DNA of 64,000 nucleotides from Sphagnum magellanicum (lineage: Eukaryota > Streptophyta > Sphagnopsida > Sphagnales > Sphagnaceae). The notes below the pieces were generated by a model that worked only from the letters and a program-made list of their open reading frames with translations, was not told the origin of the DNA and made no database searches. A program made the position numbers and the translations under genes. The stretch lies in assembly GCA_021904315.1 (NCBI GenBank), contig CM038907.1:22079223-22143222 (forward strand), given 5' to 3'. Below, piece after piece: positions 33,601-44,480 of the stretch. Every line of letters begins with the position of its first letter. Positions within the stretch are counted from its first letter, which is position 1.

Positions 33601-34880
33601 GCTTAGATAGATATATAATTGGATATGTAACCACTCCAAAAAATTTAAGTGTTACTTATGCAAGTATATGATTCATCATATATTAATGTGAAAATGAAAT
33701 ATAAAGTTTCAAAATTGTATAGGTACATATTAAACATATTGTCAACTTACATATTGCTATGGAATGAATATAATCAAATTTAGAAAATTTCACCAAGAAC
33801 ATGAACATAAGTAGTGATGAGATCGATATTAGTGAGTGTTGAACATGAATACACTCCAAAAAATTGTAACCATTCCAAAAAAATTTGAAACTTTATATTT
33901 CCCAATGCTTGAACTAAATGTTAATGGAATGCCTAGAATGGAGGCTACTCAAATGCATGGAAGGCTAGAAAGAGTATTATGTTTTGTCAAGTTCATCTAA
34001 ATATAAATGAAAATTTTATATTAAGTATTTACACATTGTTGGTATTAAATCATCGGGACTTTGTTTACCTTCTTTCCTCTTTTCTCCAATCCTTTAAGTT
34101 TTTCTTTCCCTTTAGTTGATCAGGTTTCACTTCAATAAAATAAATCCTTTTGTCATTAGTAATCAAACTTTCTCTCAATAATATGAGTTAGTAACTTGTA
34201 TAGCCGACATGGGGTTATGTGAAGTTTATATGGATAACATGGTATTGTAACTTTAGATATTTAAACTTGAAGTTAACATAATAATGATTAATTTAAGAAG
34301 GTTAATTCTAAAAATTTGATGTATTTTGTTTATGGTGTCATTCATATTCTAGAATTTGGACACATATAATTTATGATGTGATTCATTATATTATGTTGAA
34401 TCATTGTTGATGAGTCATAAGATCATGGTTTACAATTTAAGGTTGTATGATTCACATTTGATAAATCACATGATGAATCATTGGATGAGAATAAGAATAT
34501 AGGGCTTTAGAAAGTTGTATTTAACATGTTTGAACTTGTTATGGACATTCTTGGTGTGTTACAATGAAAAGTTGTGTACAATGTTGATGATTTCATAAAA
34601 TGCTTTAAGTTTATAACCTTAGAAATTGATGGATTCATAATGAAGATAGTCTATTAAAACCACATTTTATTATATAACATTAATTTTTGAAATTTTGTAC
34701 CCATTTAATCCAAATATTGACCCTAATATTTCATAAGAAAATATTATATTAGTTTGATCCTTAATCTAATTAGCTATACCTATTACCATGTTATATGCCA
34801 ACCAATAAATTGTATATTTGCCACCATTATTTGATTCATATTTGGAAAATTGTTGAACACTTATAAAAATTCAACATGGT
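30664..34880. other. Unassigned intergenic DNA
   Basis: No recognisable protein. At 30884-31090 GTGTAAGTGTAAG words and their inverse TACACTTACAC alternate, giving a local palindrome. At 31700-31732 there is a short telomere-like tract (AGGGTTTAAGGGTTTAGGG). At 32345-32460 GGTAGGTA and TACCTACC words are dense. The open frames at 31044-31322 (-) and 31347-31544 (-) show no domain I know. The slightly higher GC around 31-32.7 kb could mark an old, unidentified element. Confidence 0.4.
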
Positions 34881-36734
34881 AAGTTGGCAAGCTAAGTGTT
34901 TTCATTTCTAAAAAATTTCAAACATCTTATAGTTACAATTTTAAAGCATAATTATGAGTTGAAACAATCACTAACTATGCATGGTTATTACATTATGTCG
35001 TGTGATTATTATATCTTATGTTTTCATTCCTTGTTAATTACAAAAGAAGAACAATTGTTTCCCTTAGTTTTGCATAAATACATACACATAGAAGTTACCC
35101 TTTGCATCCATATGAAAACATTGTCATTGAAATTGGGAGTGCATGATCAATTCATCATAAAGAAAGCCTTGTGCAATCGTTGGGATGTTGGTTGTCAACA
35201 TTTATAGATTCAATTTTCCCTAATCTACTTAGGGCAATGATATATTGTCTTTGGCCACACCAAGTAATTGGACTTCCTCAAATCTAAAAATGTGCCCACA
35301 AGTTCACCTTCTTTCCTCCTATTGTCTTATCAAATTGTGCATAAATTAAATTGAATCTATCTTCCCATCCTAAATACAGTCCCGAATATGTAATTTTTTT
35401 CAATAGTTGGTCCACAAGCCATATGATGTTTTGTTGCTTTGATATAATGAATTTGCTAGTGAACATTTGTTGTATAATCAAACTTTCATAATTTGTCATG
35501 TATACAAACTTGTCTACTACTTTAGCTTCTATGTCATTCACAAGTCATATGTAGAAAACTTTCAATAATGGGAATGGGTTGGGACTAGCATTTTGTATGT
35601 TTTAAAAAAAAGGGAACATGAGGTTTCAAATAAACTTTTTATAAACATTTTAGTAAAACCTATGGGGAAAGTTATTTAAAAAATTTATATTCCATCAAAA
35701 CCTTTGAATAAGGATCTTGTTGATTTCTTAATACATGGCAAGGATTGTGTTTAATGGTTTAGTGTCTTTGAAAAGGGGCAATTGAGTTACAATTTGAATT
35801 TAAGGTTATCAATTTAATTTGACATAACCTTTAGGCTAGCAAAAATATATATATTCACAAGGTGATTCATTTCCAGATTTGGAGATGCTTATGGCATTAA
35901 ATTGTACTTTGTACCAACATTATGTTTTTTTTGTCATCCCACAGTCTAAAGTTTAAATTACAAAATTATCACAACAATTTGTTCGTCAAACATCAAACTA
36001 GGCATAACACAATCATTCACCCACAACCACATTTACAATCAAACTTTAGATTTGTACTCCTTGTTAGTCTCTTTATAACATCTAGATATTAGACAATACA
36101 TTGACAAAACAACCCAAACACATTGAGTCTTTATGATTCACAAACCTCAAGGTTATTTGTGAGTTAAAAACTCCTTAAACCATAAATGAAACAAATAACA
36201 ACTACATTCTTTTCATGGGAATGTTGGTTGGAACCTTTTATCTATTATCACTTACTTAATTTTTTGCAACTTTGAATTAAAGTCACCATGAATTAGTGGT
36301 TCATCTAAAGCTTGAATTTTAATCACATCAAATTTCATGGAAATACACAATGAAAAAGCTAGAAAAAAATTGATCTAACAACGACTAGTAACCTTGATTT
36401 TGGTTTAAAACACAATTGTTTGACAATAAAAAATAATTTATATGTTATGGTTTCAACAATAGCCTAGGTTTAACCATGAGAACTTTGGAGGACAAATGCA
36501 AAGTTTGTTGCTATCCATAACAAATGGAGATTGTATTTCAATATTTAGTAATTTCTTAGAATAAAAATATGGCACAAAGGTGAATTGTGCTTTTATCGAA
36601 ATTTTAAACATTCTAGTGTGCAACCTTACAATAATACATGAATCCTTCCATTATTACTTCCCCTTCCTTAAATTTTTAGTCCATGTAATAGTCATTTGTT
36701 ATGTTGCTTGGGCAACCTTTATGCTTACTTTTAA
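34881..36734. other. AT-rich DNA with two unidentified open frames
   Basis: The frame 34896-35207 (+, 103 codons) and the frame 35284-35541 (-, 85 codons) show no motif I can name. The second has an orderly, non-repetitive composition (WLVDQLLKKITYSGLYLGWE) and may be a piece of a decayed transposon or host protein. Everything else is AT-rich with no feature. Confidence 0.3.
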
Positions 36735-37235
36735 AAACCTGGTGTGTAAACTTTAAAATCATCAATAGCATAATATTGTGCTACTTTTGACATGGAGTGG
36801 CCAAAACATGACCTACATGTTGATTAAATGGCAAAACAAGACACGAGATTTGTCAAAGCTATGATCAAAGTACTTGAATTGGACCTTTCATTTTTAAAAT
36901 AAATGATTACCTTGTTAAACAAACTAAAAGACTCCAACAAGATTATTATCCGATTTGCTATGGCTATCCTTGCTATATTGAACACTCCAAATATCTCCAT
37001 AGTCACTTGGGTGGGTTCCCATGAACTATTGATGAAACTAACAACCATGGCAATGTACCTTCACTAACACGGGACATCCAAAAATCAAATGAAGTGGTAC
37101 ATGTAACATACAAATCATGAAAGGGTAGGATGTAATTTTCTTTGATTTTTTGCATGATGTTTAGGAGCACATCATTCATAAGTTTCCATCTAGATGGAAA
37201 CATAACATAGCCACATTGCCAAACAACCAATTATT
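36735..37235 (-). pseudogene. hAT transposase copy B, core fragment
   Basis: Minus-strand fragment of the same BED-hAT family as copy A. From high to low coordinate it gives MFPSRWKLMNDVLLNIM, YVTCTTSFDFWMSRVS, then (after a frame change near 37030) FINSSWEPTQVTMEIFGV, NKVIIYFKNERSNSSTL, ALTNLVSC, and in a third frame CFGHSMSKVAQYYAIDD. Copy A has FPYRKTLFEEIL, FDLSMNKG and CFGLVMNKAVQY at the matching places. It covers the start of the RNase H-like core only, with no BED finger and no dimerisation domain, and contains frameshifts. Confidence 0.75.
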
Positions 37236-38012
37236 TTAGTCATGAATTTTCAATAGAAGACAACACTTTGTGATATACAAAACCAAACCCTTAAAAAATG
37301 CTTGCTATGCAAGGTCTCCTTTGCTTGGCTATTGAAAAAATCTATGATCTAAGATGGAAATGTTTTTTTTTTTTTTTTCTAACTTGTTTTTAAAGTCCCC
37401 TTACTTGTTATAGAAATATGCATGTTCATGGCACACATGTTTTTTCAAAGAACTTGTACCATCTTGGGATCAATGTTGGGCAAAAGTACTTTGTTTAGTT
37501 TAAAGGGTTAGTATCACCAATTGGAGTTTCAACTAGTGAAACCCAAATTGGAATGGATGTGTTTTTTGGAATTGGTTTCAAAATTGAAACCAAAATTTAT
37601 TATTTTTTGAAGAACTTGAACTAGAACAAGTTTTTGGGTTTGTTTGTGTGGAATTGGAATTGAGATTTTTGGAATTTTATTTTTTAAAACAACTAAAATT
37701 AGGGACTAATTGGTAGTTAATTGTCCATTCTAGTCAAGGTTACCTTGAATCAAATCAAAACCAAGTTTGGTTTTCCAAAACCAAAACAAAGCCGAAACAA
37801 AACTAGAATCAAAATTTATTTTGTTGAAGGATTGAATCCAAAAAATATTCTCAATTACAATTATGTGTGGAATCAAAATTAGAAAAAAAATTGTTCTAAT
37901 TTATTTTGTCAAAATTAATCCCAATTTTTTTTCAAAAAATTAAAAAATTGCCTAATATTGGTTGGGACCAATGTTGACCGGTTGTTAGTTTTTCAAAGAA
38001 TGGTCAAGTCTA
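37236..38012. other. Low-complexity AT-rich DNA
   Basis: Contains a T-run near 37364-37379 and repeated AAATTGAAACC / GGTTTCAA words in both orientations between 37500 and 37950. No gene seen. Confidence 0.4.
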
Positions 38013-38101
38013 AAAGGCCGATTTTACACTAGGAGTCAAGGCCAATGTTCAACTCAAACCAAGCATTTCTTAATTGGTGCAAAAGTTGAAATCAGCCCCA
38101 A
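38013..38101. repeat. Partial second left end of the 38.1-kb MITE
   Basis: The sequence TTTTACACTAGGAGTCAAGGCC and its surroundings repeat the left terminus of the MITE at 38102 with the first few bases altered (GGCCGATTTTACAC versus GGGCTTTACAC). It is either a truncated tandem copy or the true outer end of a nested pair sharing one right end. Confidence 0.55.
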
Positions 38102-38378
38102 GGGCTTTACACTAGGAGTCAAGGCTGTACTAGGGAAAAACTTTTCAATCTGCCCCAAGTTACTAATAAATGCTGAACTTTATGGCTATGTATTGGCCCA
38201 AGGCTGAAAAAAGGATACCATTGAATTTGGGAAGCCAATTTGCAACCCTTGGGGCCACTGTTTCATCATTTATTATTAATGTTCTAGCATTTATTAATAA
38301 CTTGGGGCCAAACAACAAGCCCAAAATGCTCAAAGTTGGTCCCAAGTTTTTTCAACCCTGACTCCTAGTGTAAAGCCC
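38102..38378. mobile_element. 277-bp MITE with perfect 20-bp inverted ends
   Basis: The left end gggctttacactaggagtca (38102-38121) is the exact inverse of the right end at 38359-38378, and similarity continues weakly inwards. There is no coding capacity. A second copy of the left-end motif (TTTTACACTAGGAGTCAAGG, about 38024-38043) lies just upstream, so the element sits next to, or inside, a fragment of a relative. No clear target duplication, so the superfamily is unassigned. Confidence 0.8.
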
Positions 38379-38436
38379 GCCTAAGTTTAGAGTTCTTTTG
38401 TGAAAAGGAAACCTATGTATTAATAAATTATATAGG

Positions 38437-38620
38437 TTTTCAAATGAAAATTGAAACCTTTTGGATGGGTTCAACTTTAAAATTAAAAAATCAATGTAAA
38501 TGAGATTTTTGAGAAATTTTGATGAAAATAATTAAATATCAAAAGTCTCATTTTCATTGAATTTTTTAAAAAAAAGTTGAACCCATCAAAAAGGTTTCAA
38601 TTTTCATTTGAAAAAAAAAG
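38437..38620. repeat. Foldback (hairpin) element with about 73-bp arms
   Basis: The left arm TTTTCAAATGAAAATTGAAA...AAATGAGATTTTTG (38437-38511) is the inverse of the right arm 38538-38620 with a few mismatches and A-run length differences, separated by about 30 AT-rich bases. A transcript would fold into a long, nearly perfect hairpin, as MITE-derived small-RNA precursors do. No target duplication is evident. Confidence 0.7.
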
Positions 38621-39384
38621 GACTTTCATTGAATTAGACTTTCCTACATGGGTCTTAAATTTACCTTGACCCTGTAGAAAAAAGCCCTTAAGGCCTATTA
38701 TTGGGTTGGGTCTAGCTGGCCCTACCTTTACCTGGGTCATGTACAGGTCCGGACTTTTGGACATGTACCTGACCCAGGGCGAGTATTGACCCAAGTAGAC
38801 TCGCAAATACCCCCTTCTTACAACTCAAATACTCAAACCTAACCTCGATTTTGTGGACATTATTTTTACCGTTTTGGATTGTTGTTCAACTTGGGTTAGA
38901 TCAATCACTTCACTCAAGTTAACCTTTACAGTGTGCTCTTTATGTGTGTGTAACTACTAACTGGATGTAGCTGTTAACACATTTACTAAAAAATAATAAA
39001 AATTCAATAGTAGTCTTATTTAACTGGGTAGGTAACTAATGTTCTCTTGCCTTTAAATTTGAAAAAAAATCTAATTTTTTGTGTGAGAGTACCTATGTAA
39101 ATGTCAACACCAAATTGAAATAAAGCAAAAGATTTCTTTATTTTCAGATATTCTCATCATCACATTCAAAATTCTAACAAATTAATAAAGTGTGATCATA
39201 ATAATATAATCTCGAGATTAATTTTTATAAAAGCAAGAAAATAATTGAAAAAAACCCCATGTTATGAAAAAACCAAGGAACTGAGATTTAGTGTTCATGC
39301 AAATCCAGAATGTCAGAAATTGAACTCATACATGTTCTTAGACGACAATCTAAAGCAATCCAGATTATGGTATGTAGTAGCTCT
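38621..39384. other. No gene seen
   Basis: Ordinary AT-rich sequence. A short open frame on the minus strand (38597-38806) has no recognisable content. Confidence 0.4.
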
Positions 39385-39645
39385 TTTTTTGGTGGCAAAT
39401 TTTTGTCATTTGGCAAAGTAGTTTTTCCAAGAAAATAATACTCTGTTGAATATTCCAAAAACAATCCCCAGAATTAGAAAAAAATTCTGAAAAAATTGCC
39501 ATGTTTCTACACAGTATTCAAGCAAGTAGCCAGGATATATAGCCATTATTCATAGCTGGTCTATAGCCAAAAGTGGCTAAATCTCCTTATGGATGATTGT
39601 CAATGTGGCAACATCACAAAATTGAAAAAAAAAAAAAAACACTGG
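39385..39645. repeat. Dispersed repeat pair, copy 1, ending in poly(A)
   Basis: Matches 50235-50520 in the same orientation: shared blocks TAGTTTTTCCAAGAAAATAAT, TTGCCATGTTTCTACACA, TCAAGCAAGTA-CCAGGA, CATAGCTGGTCTATAGCC and GATGATTGTCAATGTGGCAA. Both copies end in an A-rich tail (15 A's here at about 39626-39640). A 3' poly(A) tail suggests a SINE or a 5'-truncated LINE, but I see no convincing pol III boxes and no target duplication. Confidence 0.6.
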
Positions 39646-39940
39646 TATATTGTAGTAGGCTTGAACAAGTGACTTTTGTTTAGTTAAAAGACTTCAAAAA
39701 AACTTGAACCATTCATAACATATAGTATTATGTATAAGAATGGGGAAAACGTAATTTACTAGTAGCCCAAGTGGTTGAAATTCAGGGCTGCCTTGCCACT
39801 GGAGGAATTAAACCATGTTAGATATTACTTGAGTAAATGTTATTGGGTTAAGTAGCCATCAAAGTGTGGCCATGTTATCTCAATTAAATAATAGTGATAT
39901 CCCCCACATTACAGAAGTAGTAGCCCTATAGGGTGTCTTA

Positions 39941-40153
39941 TGGTGCATTCACACCTAATGTTAAGTTAGTGTTAAGTGAAAATCTAAATGACATCTTAGG
40001 TGGCACCCAATGTTAAATGGATGATTGTTTAGTATTATATGAATGTTAACTTAATAGAAAATCTTCATGGTAAATAGGTTTAGGTCCTAAATAACTAGCT
40101 CAGTGTTAGTGGACTTAATATTAAAGTCTTTGACACCAAGTGTGAATGCACCT
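39941..40153. mobile_element. 213-bp Tourist/Harbinger-like MITE
   Basis: TGGTGCATTCACAC at the left end and GTGTGAATGCACCT at the right end are inverse at 13 of 14 positions, and the insert is flanked by TTA on both sides (39938-39940 and 40154-40156), the target duplication typical of PIF/Harbinger MITEs. The interior is AT-rich and non-coding, with TTAAGTTAGTGTTAAG words near both ends. The end motif TGAATGCACC is also found at the end of the 0.43-kb repeats. Confidence 0.78.
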
Positions 40154-40156
40154 TTA

Positions 40157-41685
40157 GAACCGCAATTTAGGTCATGTTTTCATTAGGTTGTTGCCATCAA
40201 AGATTTTGCCCCCTCAACATCACTTTTTCATTATGTTTTCCAACTAGCTCTGTTGTTCAAGCATTATTGACCAATGCACGAGCTCTTAGAATTGTGAATA
40301 AAGTTGAAAATCGTTTTTTTCAAGGGAACATGTGTTTTTCAAAAAGAAATTCTAAAATATTGCCTACAAATGAAATGTTTCCAAAGTTTCTAACATTGAT
40401 TATTTACAGATTTTCAACCCAATTCTACGAATCCAATGGAAAGTGCATGTTCACACACTTTCAATTTCTTTCCATTAAGTTGTTATGATGACAACATACC
40501 AGGTGTGACAACCTAATGGTGAGACTTTTAGTCATGCAATGTAATTGGGAAATTAAGTGTAATATCTTGATATTTAAAAAAGTGGAGACTTGTATAAACT
40601 CATGTAATTGAATTACAAATCTATTAGTGTTTGATGTTAAATTATGTGGTGATGGAATTTGTAAAGTGAATAGGGTTGTTCAATCCTTATTTAGGGTAAA
40701 TATGCCCTCATCAAACATCACCTAGTAGTCAAATATTGGTCTAGTGCAAATTAACATTGATGAATGGTTGCACATGTACAAATCAATGTTAAAAAAGGAC
40801 CTATGACCTAATGCTTGGCCTTCAAAATATTGTGTTTAAAAAAAAAAAGTATCCAAATAAAATGTTATTTTTGCATGTGGTTATGGGCATGGGAAGAAAT
40901 CAATATTAAAAGAATGGCAATTGTCATTATATCTAAATATGTTTGGTGATGGGAGAGGAACAATACATTTTCATGCATATAACTTGAAATAAATAAGGTG
41001 ACAAGTATTTTAATCAAGTATTGAACATTTGGTTATGGGTGTATTTTGAGACAATTTTGTAAAAAATTGCTTAGACATTGCAAAAAAATTAACTTCATTC
41101 AAATTTGACCTAGGAATCCATGTGTTTATTCAACTAAGTGTTTTCATTACCTCATTTACTTACAAGACAAACAAAGGGAAAAGAACCATTATTTGATTAT
41201 TCTTAGTCACATGTTGTGACATTTATTAAATACCTAAATATCCTAAGGAAAAAAGTTGTGGACAAATAGTTGAAGAGAAAATTAGAAAAGGAATGCAGAA
41301 GGAGGAGGACAAATAATTGAAAAGATTAGATTTGGGAATTGTGGTAGGTCAAACAATTCAAGAAATATTGAGAAACATACTAAAACACAATTTGTGCATC
41401 TTGGATTCTAGCAGTTGTAAAGTAGGTGGTGAAAATTTTCACCAAAACTTTTAGATAGGCTTGTAAACATATTCGCACAAGTACATGAGCGTGAATTTCA
41501 TGCACAACATGGTCTTAGTGAAAGATTAGATAGTAGGCATGAGCTAAACAATAAACATGAAAACATCAATTAATAAGGTTGTTGGCTTTTAATGATCAAG
41601 TGCACTGAGAACAAACATAATACAACAACTTCAAGCAAAGTAGAAGATGAATGCAACAAGATCACATTGATTAAGAAAAACATCA
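40157..41685. other. AT-rich DNA without a recognisable gene
   Basis: The open frame 40174-40488 (+) has no domain I recognise. The rest shows no coding signal, RNA gene or defined repeat. Confidence 0.4.
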
Positions 41686-41951
41686 ATAGCATGACAATTT
41701 GGAAGAACATCAAAATTGTGACAACTAGGGGGAACATTAACCATGGTGACTAAGATGAACATAAAACTACAAGGATCAAGAAGAATACAAGAACATAATA
41801 GACAAGAGGAACACCAAGAGCATAATAATCATGAGAAACACAAGACCATGGTGATTAGGAGGAACATCAAATCATGGTAATCAAAAGGAACACCAAGACC
41901 ATTGTAATTATGGCAATTAGGAGGAGCATGTCACACCAATAAACTTCAAAG
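41686..41951. repeat. Degenerate 26-30-bp minisatellite; last 83 bp duplicated across copia 2
   Basis: GGAACATCAA-like words recur every 26-30 bp (for example GGTGATTAGGAGGAACATC and GGTAATCAAAAGGAACACC). The last 83 bp (41869-41951) occur again directly after the copia 2 3' LTR at 48063-48145 with only two mismatches and no indel. The duplicated piece includes non-repetitive sequence (GTCACACCAATAAACTTC), so it is a true duplication and not repeat periodicity. Confidence 0.85.
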
Positions 41952-42246
41952 TTGAGAATTCAAGCTCAACTAGTTAGGTTTCATTAATTAATGGAGTAAG
42001 ATTCTCAAGGTTGAATTACTTTCGCTATTTATTTTAGTTTGGTTATTTGTGGTTTGGTCTTGTAGTTAAATACCTTGGTGTTGATGGTTTGTTTCTCTTT
42101 TCTTCATTACACAAGTTTGTGTATTTCATGTGACAAGAACCATGGAGAGTTCTTGATGTTCTGTTTTGTGTTGTGAGCATTATGTTGTAGTTTCTTTTCA
42201 ATAAAGATTTATGTTTGCACTTGAGTAGATCTCCTATTTGTTAACA
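41950..42246 (+). mobile_element. Copia 2, 5' LTR
   Basis: GTTGAGAATTCAAGCTC...TTTGTTAACA. The first base is A or lost where the 3' LTR has TGTTG. Compared with the 3' LTR (47750-48062) it has a 16-bp deletion near 42000 and about eleven substitutions, counted by hand. AATAAA lies at 42200-42205. Followed directly by the primer site. Confidence 0.92.
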
Positions 42247-43481
42247 TGGTATCAGAGCTTAGATTGTTTGGTGAAAAAGTTGAAAGAGATCTAGAGCTGG
42301 AAAATTTCTAGAACTAGAGCTTGAGAGTCTCTAGTAATATCATAGGAGTTTGTCAAGTGCAAAAGAGAAACGAGGAAAGGAAAAAATGTGAAGAGAAAGA
42401 AAAGAAAAGAAAAGAGATGAGAGGAGATCAACATATCAAAGTTGTGGAAGTCAGATCTTTAAACCTAGATCTAGATCTACTGTGAAAAGATCTTGGAGTG
42501 AATTTTTCAGAGGTTATAGAACACTATAGGACGTTTCTATTCTCAAATTTTCAAAAGAAAAGGATATGTTTTGTGAGAGTTATGAGCTTTTGAAAACTCT
42601 GTGCCAGATTTGATTTTTTGGTCATATCTCCTTTGTTTGAGCTTTTTTGGATTTGCAGCTTTGGGATCTTATAGATCATATAGGAATATATGTGTGACAG
42701 AAATTTCATGTCATTTGGATCTGTATTGAGAGAGATCCAAGCATCTAAAGTTTTAGTCTCAGTTTTGAAGTTAGTTTTTTTTTAAAGTGATATCTCTTTG
42801 TGGTCATCATCAATAGAGCTGAAATTTTGAACAGATATAAAAGACATATATCTTATGTGTCTCCCAAAATCTCAAGGATTTTGGAGTTGCTCAGAGTGAG
42901 TTGTAAGTCATTTTGTGTTCAGGTCCTAGTTTGAGGTGACTTCAAAGAAGTAGCAAGATCTCTCATTTTATGAAGTTAAATGAGTTGAAATTTTGAGAGA
43001 AGTTAGTAGACAAAGTTTTTCATGTTTCACCAGAATTTCAGATCAATCCAAGGTCATATGTGTGTGGAGTAGCTTTGCAAAGTTGCTGTGACATAAGTTG
43101 TTTTGAGAAGACATTAAAGCAAAGTTTTGAAGTGGAGCAAATACAACTTGGGAGAACTTGAAGGAAGGAGTTTGAAGATTGGGAAGCACAAATACATTAT
43201 CAAGACCTTCATATAAAAGTGTGGTATGTAATCATGTACTTAATACTATACGAAATATTATACGAGATACGTACATATATGTAAAACTTATGTATAGTAT
43301 AAAATTTCGTATAATACTCAAAACATACATACGTATGCAAGGTCCATCTTGTTCAACCCTAACCCTAACCCTAATCCTAAAAACCTAAGGAAGGAAAACC
43401 CTAACCTTAACCTTAGAAACCCAAGGAAGGAATTAAAATCATTGTGAAACCTCAAGAAGACATTGAGTGGTGTCTTGAGAG
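42247..43481 (+). other. Copia 2 primer-binding site and leader
   Basis: TGGTATCAGAGCTTAG at 42247 is the initiator-Met tRNA primer site, intact here. The 1.2-kb leader resembles that of copia 1 but keeps about 270 bp missing there (43020-43310). It ends with CCCTAACCCTAACCCTAAT (about 43358-43376), a telomere-like tract present in both copies, and then a second CCCTAACC tract shortly before the gag ATG. Confidence 0.85.
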
Positions 43482-44480
43482 ATGGCGGACGGTCTTTCTC
43501 AAATTGCAATTGAGAAACTAGACAAGAACAATTTCCAAGTGTGGAAATTTAGGATTATGAATTTCTTGATGGGGAAAGGCTACTGGGAATTCATAACTGG
43601 TGATGAGAAAGAACCTCCTCTCCTAGAAAACCCCACACAACAACAAATTCAAGCCAATAAAACTTGACATGAAAAAGCAAGGAAAGTCTTGTATTGGCTT
43701 TCTGTGAGTGTGTCTGATTCCATGATTGTGCATATTCAAGATGCAAAATCACCCAAGCAAGCTTGGGATACATTAGTGTAGATGTATAACACCAATACAC
43801 AAGCCCGCAAAATGCAGCTCAAGCAAGAGTTGCATAATTTACAGAAAAATAAAATGAACATCAATGACTATTATACAAAGGTGAAAAACCTTGCAGATGT
43901 TCTTGCATCTATAGGAGCCCCTGTAGATGATGAAGATTTAGTGACCATGACCTTAAATGGACTTGGAAAATACTATAGCCAGTTCCGTACTTCAATTATA
44001 GTTCGAGAAACATTTCCCAACTTCCAAGACTTAATAACATTATTTATAAGTGAAGAGATGAGAATTGTTGGTACCTCATCCAATGGAGGATCACAAGAAA
44101 GTGCTTTCTACTCAAATACCAATAGAGGTAGAGGCAGAGGTGGTAAAACCTCATTTCGAGGTCGATCCGGAAGCTCGCATGGTGGACATCATCAACATGA
44201 AGGTCAAGCTCATGGAGGTGGACGAGGAAACTTTGGAGGAAGAGGAAGTCGAGGAAGTCGTGGAGGTCGTGGTGGAAGTCATCGAGGTCAACAACCAAAT
44301 AGCGATTCAAATTGCTACTACTGCGGGAAACCTGGGCACATGGTAAAGAACTATTATCTAAACGAGCATGATGCACGAAATGGAAAGTTGCAACAAGGGA
44401 ATTATGCATCAACTAGCAATCAAGGTGATGAGCAACTGTTTGTGATGCAGCACATGGCAAATTCAATGATAGGAGGTGTA
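43482..44480 (+). pseudogene. Copia 2 gag and nucleocapsid
   Basis: Begins MADGLSQIAIEKL at 43482. The capsid-like gag region (FQVWKFRIMNFLMGKGYWEF, later LHNLQKNKMNINDYYTKVKNLADVL) is followed by an RGRGRGG/RGSRGGRGG arginine-glycine tract and a zinc knuckle CYYCGKPGHMVKNYY near 44318-44356, in which the last Cys of CX2CX4HX4C is Tyr. Two in-frame stops occur: TGA at 43665 (TGG in copia 1) and TAG at 43779 (AAG in copia 1). There are no frameshifts; gag and pol share one frame, as in plant copia elements that make a single polyprotein. Confidence 0.92.

Noticed and set aside
41686-41951. The 83-bp flanking repeat as ordinary minisatellite periodicity
   Set aside because: The duplicated block includes about 25 bp of non-repetitive sequence and begins and ends at the LTR borders, so periodicity alone does not explain it.
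44044-44412. Minus-strand 122-codon frame
   Set aside because: Antisense shadow of the Arg/Gly-rich gag tract of copia 2.
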